Shown here: piece by piece, positions 1 to 7,441 of the stretch
Layout: every line of letters starts with the position of its first letter
Position numbering within the stretch: position 1 is the stretch's first letter
Assembly: GCA_002749205.1 (NCBI GenBank)
Contig: PDOP01000038.1
Span: 1 to 61,646 of the forward strand
Direction: 5' to 3'
Source: Treponema sp.
GTDB lineage: Bacteria > Spirochaetota > Spirochaetia > Treponematales > Treponemataceae
DNA: 61,646 nucleotides
The notes under the pieces: model-generated
What the model was told of the DNA's origin: nothing
The model's database searches: none
Seen by the model: the letters and a program-made list of their open reading frames with translations, nothing else
Translations under genes and position numbers: made by a program

Positions 1-105
1 CAGTCTATCTTTTTTTGAGCGGAAGATAAAAAGAAGAGGGAGTTGCAGCGACAGCGGAAAATCCCGATTAAAATAGAAGCAGCTCAAAAAAAATTATGCA
101 AGGGC
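1..105 (-). repeat. Structured intergenic repeat, copy K (cut by window edge)
   Basis: Member of the dispersed structured-element family described in the findings, read on the minus strand. The middle stem is TTTTGAGC (13-20) with GCTCAAAA (82-89), a base-changed but still paired version of the family's TTTTGTCC/GGACAAAA. The flanking motifs GTCTATC (3-9) and ATTATGCA (93-100) match the conserved junction. The outer stem and trailing box lie beyond the window start. It sits in sense orientation downstream of the gene ending at 190. Confidence 0.7.
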
Positions 106-116
106 GAGTTGTTGAG

Positions 117-142
117 TGCCATCGCTTTGCAAAGCGATGGCA
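117..142. repeat. Perfect 26-bp palindrome
   Basis: TGCCATCGCTTTG is followed at once by its exact reverse complement, with no loop. It lies between repeat copy K and the end of the gene at 190. There is no T-run on either side, so it is not a classical terminator. It could be a cruciform or part of a composite repeat. Confidence 0.6.
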
Positions 143-156
143 TTAGAATTTGAGCC

Positions 157-186
157 AATTGCAAAACTCGTCTAACTTTTGCAATT
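157..186. repeat. Small hairpin repeat (CTCGT-loop family)
   Basis: AATTGCAAAA (157-166) and TTTTGCAATT (177-186) form a 10-bp stem around the 10-base loop CTCGTCTAAC. Close relatives with the same stem and a CTCGT-starting loop are at 23728-23765 and 34647-34680. It ends four bases before the stop codon of the gene at 190, so it may act as that gene's 3' hairpin. Confidence 0.6.
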
Positions 187-189
187 TCA

Positions 190-1548
190 TCATTTAATTG
201 TATTCAGTGCATCGACAATTAATTTTGCCGATATGCTTGGAATTTTGTCAAAGGCTGTTTCTTTTTTTAATGAGGTGCTTCGTTTTTGGATGTTGCGACT
301 TAGGATTGTTTCGCCGTTTTGGTTTTTTACCGAAAGCAGGATTTTAAAAGCGGTGAAGTATATTCCGTCGTTTAGCTCAGGCTTATCGGGAATTATTTCT
401 ACAGTTAGCAGAAGGTTAGGGTTAAGTGCGGAAAGTGTATAGCCTTGAAGTTGCAACTCTTGTTCGATAGAAAGTTTTAGAGAATGTTTTAGAGCTTCTG
501 TCGTTTCATCGGTTGTTTTTGAGTTTGAAATTATTTCGACCTTTGCCGATTGTCTTGGCGGGATGTTTTTTTTGGGAAAAGTGTATTTTAGTTTTTTGCC
601 TTTTTGCGAAAACCTGTTTTCGAGTTTTTTCTTTGCATTTTTTCCGTCAGCACCGATAGTTTCGAGCTCGTCTAAAATCTCGGTTGCATCTATGTCGCAG
701 TAGAGGTAGCCGCTCACTGATGTAGGGGGTAGTGTAAATTCCACCTTGTCGGTATCGGGTATTTCGATGTATTCATAGATTATTCGCTTTTTGGATTTGT
801 TGCCGTATTTTGCCGTATATGCAAGTTTGAGCTTTGTGTTTGGCTCGCCTGTGATAACAAACAGTGGGCTATTGTTGTTCTGTTTTATATCGATATTAAT
901 TTGGCTAATTTTTTCAATTGCACCGGTTGCGTTTTTTATGTATTTTGAAAAGAGCAGGGGTGCATTTTCAACTTTGTTTAATTTTGCCATAACTGCGGCT
1001 TCTATGTATTTCTTCGCAGCCGCCTGATAGTATCCTTTATTATAAAGCTCAGCTGCGACTTTTTTTGGCTGTTTATGGGAGTTTTCTTTTTCGATTGCAA
1101 TTTGAATTAGTCTTTGTTTTTCTTTTTCGAGTGCTGATTTTTTATATTGTCCAAGTACATAAACAATTGTATCATCGCCTGAATTTATAAAATGCTTTTT
1201 GGTTATTTTAAATTCTTTCAATTGTGCCGATGATTTTCTGCTTAATTTGTTTTCCAGTTGTTTTTTCAGGTTGCTTATTTGTCCTGAAATAACGGCTGTC
1301 GAGTTTGATTCTACGGAAGTTCCAATGTACATTGTAACTTCCGTAATTAAATTTGCAATAGCCTTGTGCTCCGCTTCGCTTGGATTTGTATCCGAGCCTG
1401 ATGCCGTAAAATATTCATATTGGCTGTCGGATTTTGGAGTGTTTATAAGCCATTCAGGCGGATTTTTTGCCTGAGTTGTGCTGAGGCAAGATGCCGTTAT
1501 CAGAACTGCAAAAAGAATAAAGGCTATGCAAATTTTGTTTTTTTTCAT
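190..1548 (-). CDS. LPP20-like lipoprotein, unknown function
   Basis: A 452-residue exported lipoprotein. The N-terminus has a short basic start, a hydrophobic stretch and a spirochaetal lipobox (T-A-S-C, Cys21). Residues about 30-150 resemble the LPP20 type: a PPEWL segment, then an alternating helix with many Ala/Ile residues and a V-Y-V-L-G strand. A charged helix follows (about 140-180), and the C-terminal third is predicted beta-rich. It is the last gene of a four-gene minus-strand operon, starting 12 bases after the stop of the upstream gene and without a strong ribosome binding site, so translation is probably coupled. LPP20 similarity is by eye and function is unknown; an envelope role with its neighbours is inference. 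Confidence 0.7.
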   Translation of the reverse strand: MKKNKICIAFILFAVLITASCLSTTQAKNPPEWLINTPKSDSQYEYFTASGSDTNPSEAEHKAIANLITEVTMYIGTSVESNSTAVISGQISNLKKQLENKLSRKSSAQLKEFKITKKHFINSGDDTIVYVLGQYKKSALEKEKQRLIQIAIEKENSHKQPKKVAAELYNKGYYQAAAKKYIEAAVMAKLNKVENAPLLFSKYIKNATGAIEKISQINIDIKQNNNSPLFVITGEPNTKLKLAYTAKYGNKSKKRIIYEYIEIPDTDKVEFTLPPTSVSGYLYCDIDATEILDELETIGADGKNAKKKLENRFSQKGKKLKYTFPKKNIPPRQSAKVEIISNSKTTDETTEALKHSLKLSIEQELQLQGYTLSALNPNLLLTVEIIPDKPELNDGIYFTAFKILLSVKNQNGETILSRNIQKRSTSLKKETAFDKIPSISAKLIVDALNTIK

Positions 1549-1560
1549 AAATTCAGTGTT

Positions 1561-2229
1561 TTAAATTCCGTCTTTGATTGATTCTTTTACAAGGTCTCTG
1601 ACTCTTTTTTCTTCTTCTGTTTTAGGTTTCACTTCATCGGCACCCGTAATTGCATTGTCTATGAGTCTGTTCAATGTTTTTTTAGGTATACTGTATAGAA
1701 CCAAGTAAGTATAATCATCGCCTGCAGGCTCGCCTTCTGCGTCAAAATATCGTTGCTGAATCCAGTAGTCGGTTTCTTTTTTGAAGCCCGATAATTTTGT
1801 ATCTGTAAGGGTTTTTACTATGTCCTCAAGATAACCGGTAATCAAGTCTTTATCGCCAGCGGCTGCGGCAACAGCTTTGCTTTCGACCCGCATTTTAACC
1901 ATTCTTGCCATTTCTGACGGAACTGAAAAATCTCGTGTCCACAGCTCTGCTCCTTCCAAACTTTTTGAGCGGGGAGATTCAAATTTAAAAATATACAAGT
2001 CAGCGTATTTTGGCTGTGCTTCCAATTCCGAAACCTCTTTTGAAACCCAAGTAGGTGCATCTTTTGACCATTTTAGGTTTTTGTGGTCAATTAATACCGG
2101 TTTTTTAATACTGTCGGAAACCTGACCCATACCGCTTGTTTCAGGCTCGCTTGCACAGCTTGTAAGACCTGAGAGCATTGCAGTTGCGATAATCATCAAT
2201 CCTGCAAGAAAATAGATTGTTTTTTTCAT
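1561..2229 (-). CDS. Putative lipoprotein, LPP20-like
   Basis: A 222-residue protein with a type II signal: hydrophobic residues 4-21 and lipobox L-T-S-C with Cys25. The mature part contains an A-P-T-W-V segment followed by Ala-rich helical sequence, then Y-T-Y-L-V-L-Y-S-I-P near the end. This resembles LPP20-type lipoproteins and the neighbour at 190-1548, suggesting old duplication. A strong AGGAGG site sits upstream of the ATG. It is the third gene in the operon. Outer-membrane or periplasmic location is predicted; function is not known. Confidence 0.7.
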   Translation of the reverse strand: MKKTIYFLAGLMIIATAMLSGLTSCASEPETSGMGQVSDSIKKPVLIDHKNLKWSKDAPTWVSKEVSELEAQPKYADLYIFKFESPRSKSLEGAELWTRDFSVPSEMARMVKMRVESKAVAAAAGDKDLITGYLEDIVKTLTDTKLSGFKKETDYWIQQRYFDAEGEPAGDDYTYLVLYSIPKKTLNRLIDNAITGADEVKPKTEEEKRVRDLVKESIKDGI

Positions 2230-2288
2230 TTATTTGCCTCCTAGTTAGCAATATAATCAATTGGCTGTTGCCAATGATAAAACTTATT

Positions 2289-3596
2289 TTAGTTTCCCAT
2301 TGTAAATGTTAAAGATTTGCCTCTTAACATAACAAGTTCCATGTTTTCAAAGCCGGGCAATTTTCCGGCAATATCATATACAATATCTGCAACATCATCG
2401 GCTTCGGAAAAATTAAACAATGCATACTTTGTTTGTTGCTCCGATACATGTAATGTTTTTATGCTTTCGACTCTTTTTTTGAGCTCTGCTTTAAGTTGTC
2501 TCATAATTGCTGGGTCGCTTGTGCCGTTAAATATAAGCTCATATCGAATTCCTTTTGAGTATGCTTTTGCAAGCATAATCTTGGATTGGTCTTCAACTAT
2601 GGGCAGTGTTTTATAGACAGTTGATTGCAAGGCGTTTGATTCTGCATCATAGCCGCTTACATCACTAAAGGTTCGTTGGCTCGCATACGGCACTGAGCCC
2701 AAGACCTCGCCCGTTGAAGGATTAAAAATTCTTACAGTAACCTTTGCAGAGCCGTAATATTCATTATCGGATACATTACCGCTTTCGGTAAATGCGTCAA
2801 CTTCCAGATAAATATCGGCATTTAGTTTTTGTGCTATCCATTGAATGGCAGAAACACCTGTTTGCTCGGATTCTTCAAATACAATCGAGTTGTCTTTTTT
2901 GAGTTTTTCTATTTCCGAATATCCGATAACCCTGTAGCCGTTGCCTACTAAATAGCTGTTTACCATTTCAACTGCCGATTTTAAAAGGAAAGCATCTGTT
3001 TTGGAGTTTTCTGCACTGAATACCATGTAAGTCATGTTTTCCAAATAATCTTCAAGATATGCGGCGTTTCCTTTTTCTTCGGCTGATTTTTTATTTTTTT
3101 CCAAAAGCTCATTACCGTTGTTTTTATTGTATGGGTTATCGTATTCTGCACCTGTGGTGCTTTCTTTTTCATAATCTATACCTTTGGCTTTTAGAAATGC
3201 AGAAAGCTCATTTAATTTTACCGGTACTTGAATTTGGCAAAAATAGTTACTACCTGTTCTATATTTTTGCAGAACCTTCATTTCACTGTTTTCAATATAT
3301 AAATTCGTATTTTTTGTATTGTATAAACTTCGTTGCAACTCATTTTGATTTTTTTGCTCTGAATAAACACCGATTAAGTCTATTATTCCTTTACGGATAG
3401 CCATTGTTTTTGCATCGTTTATAGCTGTCATCAGAGAAGGGCTTTCTCCGGTGCTTGTGTATATTTTAATTTGAGGTAAAGAGTTTTTTTCCGAATTATC
3501 ATCTGAAATCAAATAATCCGAGCTTAAAAAGCTCAAACATGATGATACCGTAATCGCAAAAAACATAATAAAAACGGCATAAAACACCTTTTTCAT
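2289..3596 (-). CDS. Lipoprotein with FlgT/LPP20-like N-domain and CsgG/LpoB-like middle
   Basis: A 435-residue lipoprotein (lipobox V-S-S-C, Cys20). Residues about 45-130 contain an Ala/Lys helix (D-A-K-T-M-A-I-R-K-G) and strands like the N-domains of FlgT or LPP20. Residues about 180-330 resemble the CsgG/LpoB fold: a segment that generates a long helix, V-I-G-Y-S-E-I-E-K-L, then A-D-I-Y-L-E-V-D and a repeated strand pattern. The C-terminal 100 residues are unassigned. The start lies 15 bases after the preceding stop codon, with AGGAG upstream. The family call is by eye. The arrangement suggests a periplasmic or outer-membrane assembly factor. Confidence 0.65.
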   Translation of the reverse strand: MKKVFYAVFIMFFAITVSSCLSFLSSDYLISDDNSEKNSLPQIKIYTSTGESPSLMTAINDAKTMAIRKGIIDLIGVYSEQKNQNELQRSLYNTKNTNLYIENSEMKVLQKYRTGSNYFCQIQVPVKLNELSAFLKAKGIDYEKESTTGAEYDNPYNKNNGNELLEKNKKSAEEKGNAAYLEDYLENMTYMVFSAENSKTDAFLLKSAVEMVNSYLVGNGYRVIGYSEIEKLKKDNSIVFEESEQTGVSAIQWIAQKLNADIYLEVDAFTESGNVSDNEYYGSAKVTVRIFNPSTGEVLGSVPYASQRTFSDVSGYDAESNALQSTVYKTLPIVEDQSKIMLAKAYSKGIRYELIFNGTSDPAIMRQLKAELKKRVESIKTLHVSEQQTKYALFNFSEADDVADIVYDIAGKLPGFENMELVMLRGKSLTFTMGN

Positions 3597-3611
3597 AAAT
3601 TACATAATCTC

Positions 3612-4955
3612 CTATTTGATAGTTATCCCAAATCCCAAAATAAAATTTGACATCATCGCAGATTTATGGTTTTCCGATTTAAAACCTAAATCACAACCTA
3701 TGTCAAAACCAAGTTTTATGTCCTTAGTTACTAAAAAATTGAAACCCAATAAGCCTTTTACAAAAAAATCCGAAAATACCGGTTTTTCGGATAAACTCTT
3801 TAAGAGCATTCCACCACCAACCTGTATTTCAGGCGAAAATTGAAATATGCCGACAAAAACATTTCCTAACTGGCAGCCTGCAAATATTCTTACCGGCACT
3901 CCCAAAATAGCGCTGTTTTGGGAAAAGTTTATATCAATTCCGTAGAGCGGTCTAAACTTATAAAACCCTCGCGTATGAATGATTTTTAACCCAATGCTTC
4001 CGTTTATAATATATCGTTCTTCAGGGGGCATGGTCGGGAAACCTACATTGAAATACGGATTAAACTCCATCGGAAGCCGTGCAACTTCCTTGAGTTGGTC
4101 AGCAAATAAAACATCGCTTTTAGAAAATAAAATTTGCGCCGTAGACTTCTCATCGCTGACTGCAATAACCATAACCAAGGCAACCTGCTTTTCATAAGCA
4201 ATACCGTCTTTTCTTTCATATCCAATAACTGTAAATTCATCTCCCACAGAAATCCCCATATTACTGCCAAGTTCAAATTCGATAAACTGTCCCGACACCT
4301 TTGAAACACCTGTCGTAATTTTGAAGTCCGAAACAGAGCGAAGTTTATATTGCAAATCAAGCATCATAGTCGATGACGCAATAAGAAACGCCATTTCAGG
4401 ACTGTCGCCAAATCCTGAATGCTGTAATGTAAAATTCGCTATAGACTTATTGTTTTGCATATTTCGTAAATACACATTAACCTTTAAGAGCAAACTATAA
4501 GAATACTTGACAGTATCAGCGACACCGTCATTGTCAGTATCAACCTTCTGACTAAATCGTTTAAAAGCATAATCGGTAACAGTCGGCACAACAATAATAT
4601 ACGAATTGACCAATCTTTCCCAGTCTGCCTTGGTAAAAGCCTGCTTACCTGCCAAAACCTCTTCCGGCAATTCGACAGCCTTCTTTCGGTCTTCTTGAAT
4701 TTTTTGAATAAACCCCTCTAAATCGGCACTTGAAATTCGATGCGACATTGCAATAATTTCAAACCTTTTCATGTCCAAAAAAGATTTTACAATAACATTG
4801 TCAACAGCATTATACAAAGCCTCAGGCATATCCCAATCATAGTACGAAAGCCTAAACACAGCTATGCTTTTAGTACCGCTTACTTTTTGTGCATGCAGCG
4901 AAAAAGAAAAAAAGAGTAAAGAAAAAATCAGCAAAAAAAATCTGCGCTCAAACAT
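3612..4955 (-). CDS. Exported FlgT/CsgG-like protein with beta-rich C-terminus
   Basis: First gene of the four-gene operon, about 447 residues from the ATG; an in-frame GTG three codons upstream (4964) is the alternative start. The signal peptide ends at S-L-H-A-Q. Residues about 30-80 (S-I-A-V-F-R-L ... F-E-I-I-A) resemble the CsgG/FlgT middle domain. A segment near 235-265 (G-S-N-M-G-I-S-V-G-D-E-F-T-V-I) matches the FlgT C-domain pattern. The last 170 residues are alternating strands rich in Gly and aromatics, like a small outer-membrane barrel, and end in a hydrophobic strand. No ribosome binding site precedes either start. FlgT is an H-ring protein of Vibrio flagella; a flagellar role here is not supported by neighbours. 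Confidence 0.65.
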   Translation of the reverse strand: MFERRFFLLIFSLLFFSFSLHAQKVSGTKSIAVFRLSYYDWDMPEALYNAVDNVIVKSFLDMKRFEIIAMSHRISSADLEGFIQKIQEDRKKAVELPEEVLAGKQAFTKADWERLVNSYIIVVPTVTDYAFKRFSQKVDTDNDGVADTVKYSYSLLLKVNVYLRNMQNNKSIANFTLQHSGFGDSPEMAFLIASSTMMLDLQYKLRSVSDFKITTGVSKVSGQFIEFELGSNMGISVGDEFTVIGYERKDGIAYEKQVALVMVIAVSDEKSTAQILFSKSDVLFADQLKEVARLPMEFNPYFNVGFPTMPPEERYIINGSIGLKIIHTRGFYKFRPLYGIDINFSQNSAILGVPVRIFAGCQLGNVFVGIFQFSPEIQVGGGMLLKSLSEKPVFSDFFVKGLLGFNFLVTKDIKLGFDIGCDLGFKSENHKSAMMSNFILGFGITIK

Positions 4956-5020
4956 AGCTATCACAAGTATAACATATTTTTTTGAGAATAGACACTACTT
5001 TTTATTAAAATGACTATGTA

Positions 5021-5198
5021 AATTTTTAAGCTGACGCAAACCCGCAACCGCCGCATAACCTTTTGTCCTTTTCTGTATGTAAAATCAACGTTTTTCCCTC
5101 AGGTCAAAAGTTTTTTATTAACTATTATAAGCGGACAAAAGTGTAGACTGCGGTTGCCAAATTATGTTAAGTTCATTGCATTAAACGCCGGTATTCTG
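5021..5198 (+). repeat. Structured intergenic repeat, copy A
   Basis: Outer stem GCAACCGC (5044-5051) pairs with GCGGTTGC (5150-5157). Middle stem TTTTGTCC (5061-5068) pairs with GGACAAAA (5133-5140). The junction is CATAACC opposite GTGTAGAC. The trailing box CGCCGGTATTCTG ends at 5198. It fills most of the 350-base gap between two minus-strand genes and is antisense to both. Confidence 0.8.
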
Positions 5199-5300
5199 AT
5201 TTACCCGATGCAAAATTACCGGTTGTTTGCCGAATATCAAAAAACAAAACGATAGGATGTTACGAGAAACGAAACAGCCTATCGTTACTGAATAAATCTT
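5159..5300. repeat. 142-bp direct repeat, left copy
   Basis: This stretch recurs at 6563-6704 with about five base differences and no gaps. The two copies bracket the two-gene segment 5314-6427. It includes the 3' end of structured repeat copy A. Confidence 0.9.
5242..5289 (-). terminator. Terminator-like hairpin for the gene ending at 5314
   Basis: On the minus strand AACGATAGG pairs with CCTATCGTT, followed by a T-rich tract (TTGTTTTTT). A near-identical hairpin lies at 6646-6693 because both are inside the direct repeat. Confidence 0.6.
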
Positions 5301-5313
5301 AGATTGATATAAT

Positions 5314-5928
5314 TTATATTTTTCTGAGAATAAGGCAGATATAACAATCATCAATTAAAGCAATTGCTTCAAGAAAATCTTCAGTTTCTTGTATTACATC
5401 GATTGATAAATTTCTAAGTTCATTTTTTGTAAATACATCATAGATTTTTATTAAGGTTTTACTGGCAGCAAGAGATTTTTTCTTGGCAATATTATTTGCA
5501 TATTTTTCCAATTCTTTCTTGTTAGAAAAAGTTGTCTTTCCTTTATATTCTTTTTCCTTGCCCCTTTCTTCTGCATCACATGAAAACCAAAATGTATAAG
5601 CAGATTTTGCTTTTTTGACTTTATATATTTTTACTCGTGATATAGGATTCTCAGGATTATGATCGTTAATATTTTTATATCCCGTTGCATTTTTTTGTTC
5701 TATTCTTCTATCATATTCAGATTTCCCGTTTAATATTTTAGTCGGTTTTAGTTCCTCAAAATATGTATCTTCAAAAAAAACATCCGGATTTTCGACAGTA
5801 CCTAAAACAGTATTTATACCCACAACTTTAAATTCTTTGTTTAAAACTTTGGCATCAGAGTCTATCGCATATATACCAACAATTATATTTAACAAAAATA
5901 TTAGTAAAATAATTTTTTTTTGTTTCAT
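5314..5928 (-). CDS. Small exported protein of unknown function (cassette gene 2)
   Basis: About 204 residues from the ATG at 5928, chosen because AGGGAGG lies just upstream. An earlier in-frame start would overlap the preceding gene. Residues 1-22 are a signal sequence ending near I-Y-A. The mature part is Lys-rich with a single Cys in the middle and two near the C-terminus (C-Y-I-C). I recognise no family. It is the second gene of a two-gene unit bracketed by the 142-bp direct repeat, and lies 10 bases after the first gene. Base composition is even more AT-rich than its neighbours, which fits recent acquisition. Confidence 0.6.
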   Translation of the reverse strand: MKQKKIILLIFLLNIIVGIYAIDSDAKVLNKEFKVVGINTVLGTVENPDVFFEDTYFEELKPTKILNGKSEYDRRIEQKNATGYKNINDHNPENPISRVKIYKVKKAKSAYTFWFSCDAEERGKEKEYKGKTTFSNKKELEKYANNIAKKKSLAASKTLIKIYDVFTKNELRNLSIDVIQETEDFLEAIALIDDCYICLILRKI

Positions 5929-5938
5929 AAAGACCTCC

Positions 5939-6427
5939 CTATTCATCGTAGTCATGATATTCTACAACTACCTTTTTACCACAAATCGTACATTCATCTT
6001 TATAAATTTCCATTGTACACCACTCCCATTGCCATGGCCAAAATCCTGTACTATGTTTATGTTTTTTCTTCTCATAAAAAACGAATTCAAAGTTACATTC
6101 ATGTTCATCAGAATCATGTGAGCCGTTTCTAGTAATAATATTACGTTCATCTTTATTATCAAAGGTTATTTTTATACAACCATCTGATTTTATATTTGCA
6201 TTTTTTATAAAAGTTCTCAATATATGCATAACGACTTCATTAGAATGAACGGTATTGTTTTCAAGAATTTTTGTTACACTACCGGATATTTTAGCAGTAA
6301 CATTGGGTTTAGCAGAATTATTTATTTGTTCTGATACTGTAGGTTTAACACTTTGATTACAACTAAATAATACTAAAGCAAAAGATAACACGCCTAAAAA
6401 GGCTTTTATAAAAGTAAATTTTTTCAT
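5939..6427 (-). CDS. Small lipoprotein of unknown function (cassette gene 1)
   Basis: About 162 residues from the ATG at 6427, chosen because a strong AGAGGAGG site precedes it. The signal has a lipobox-like L-F-S-C (Cys23). The mature protein is Asn/Lys/Glu-rich and ends in a His- and Trp-rich section with C-T-I-C-G-K-K, a single Cys-x2-Cys knuckle, then an acidic tail. No family recognised. A consensus promoter lies upstream (6472-6500). Together with the gene at 5314-5928 it forms a compact insert between direct repeats. Confidence 0.6.
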   Translation of the reverse strand: MKKFTFIKAFLGVLSFALVLFSCNQSVKPTVSEQINNSAKPNVTAKISGSVTKILENNTVHSNEVVMHILRTFIKNANIKSDGCIKITFDNKDERNIITRNGSHDSDEHECNFEFVFYEKKKHKHSTGFWPWQWEWCTMEIYKDECTICGKKVVVEYHDYDE

Positions 6428-6471
6428 AATTTCCTCCTCTAAGAAATAAATATGATTCAAAACCTAAGAAA

Positions 6472-6500
6472 ATTATAACACCGCTGTTATGATTTGTCAA
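6472..6500 (-). promoter_or_regulatory. Consensus sigma70 promoter of the cassette
   Basis: On the minus strand TTGACA (6495-6500), a 17-base spacer and TATAAT (6472-6477), an exact consensus. It lies about 45 bases upstream of the ATG at 6427. Confidence 0.85.
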
Positions 6501-6562
6501 GTTTAAAATGTAAATTTATTTACTTTTTTATGGTTTTAATGAAATTTAAGTAAGAATCAGGC

Positions 6563-6704
6563 AAATTATTTTAAGCTCATTGCATTAAACGCAGGTATTC
6601 TGATTTACCCGATGCAAAATTACCGGTTGTTTGCCGAATATCAAAAAACAAAACGATAGAATGTTACGAGAAACGAAACAGCCTATCGTTACTGAATAAA
6701 CCTT
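6563..6704. repeat. 142-bp direct repeat, right copy
   Basis: Near-identical to 5159-5300. It carries the same terminator-like hairpin (one base pair weaker), here placed downstream of the FecR-domain gene ending at 6720. The bases just before it (AATCAGGC, 6556-6563) match the trailing box of the structured repeat family, so this is a 5'-truncated copy of that element plus its flank. Confidence 0.9.
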
Positions 6705-6719
6705 ATATTGCTTTTGAGT

Positions 6720-7394
6720 TTACCACTTTATATTAAAATCAATGCTTGCATTGCCTGTTGTAGCCGTTTCTTTAAGCAATGTTTCAATACCCGAAGCCTT
6801 AGAGCTATCTACAGCGTCTATGAATGATAAGGGTTTTTCTACGGCAGTAGTCAACATAAGTAATTCAGGGCTTTTCATTGTTGTTCCGTCTGCGGAATAT
6901 AAAACAGAATCACCTGTGCGAACGGCAGTATTCATCTTGTTTCCTGAATAAGTCCACACTCCGCCTAAGCCCGTTAATTTTCCGAAAGAAGTAATTATAC
7001 CGGTTGCATCTTGACCTGATGCCACAGATACGGGGGTTTGTATATTTAGGGTTGCCTTTTTTGCGGTTTGTGTTTGAACAGCTGTTTTAATTGAGCCTGT
7101 TTCAAGATATAGTTTTGATAAAACCGAATCGCCTTTGTTGGAAATTTCAGATAGTTTAAGTCTTGAAAGCGGTTGAAGAACTAAAACAGAATTGCCAATC
7201 TTGAAGGTTACGGTGGACTTAAAGCCTGTTGAAATTACAGCTCCGGTAGATAACCTGGCACCTTTATTAAGTGTTGTCCACGAGCTTTTCATCTTTGCCT
7301 TTGGATGACCTGTTACTGCAAGTATTTCGGCATCAACTGAAAATGCCCCGGCAAATAAAAACGCCGATAAAATAAAAGCAATTGTTTTTTTCAT
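6720..7394 (-). CDS. Exported FecR-domain protein
   Basis: A 224-residue exported protein with a signal peptide of about 22 residues. Residues about 35-125 fit the FecR domain: G-A-R-L-S-T-G-A-V-I-S-T-G, then a V-T-F-K-I-G-N-S segment and L-S-R-L-K-L-S-E. In Gram-negative iron signalling FecR links a TonB receptor to a sigma factor and has a membrane segment. Here the protein is instead secreted and neither partner is adjacent. Spirochaetes carry many such periplasmic FecR proteins of unknown role. GGAGGAGG precedes the ATG. It lies 47 bases downstream of the barrel gene and is probably co-transcribed with it. Confidence 0.75.
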   Translation of the reverse strand: MKKTIAFILSAFLFAGAFSVDAEILAVTGHPKAKMKSSWTTLNKGARLSTGAVISTGFKSTVTFKIGNSVLVLQPLSRLKLSEISNKGDSVLSKLYLETGSIKTAVQTQTAKKATLNIQTPVSVASGQDATGIITSFGKLTGLGGVWTYSGNKMNTAVRTGDSVLYSADGTTMKSPELLMLTTAVEKPLSFIDAVDSSKASGIETLLKETATTGNASIDFNIKW

Positions 7395-7441
7395 TTCTTT
7401 CCTCCTCCATAATTGTTTCTGTCTTATATTTTTTTAAACAA

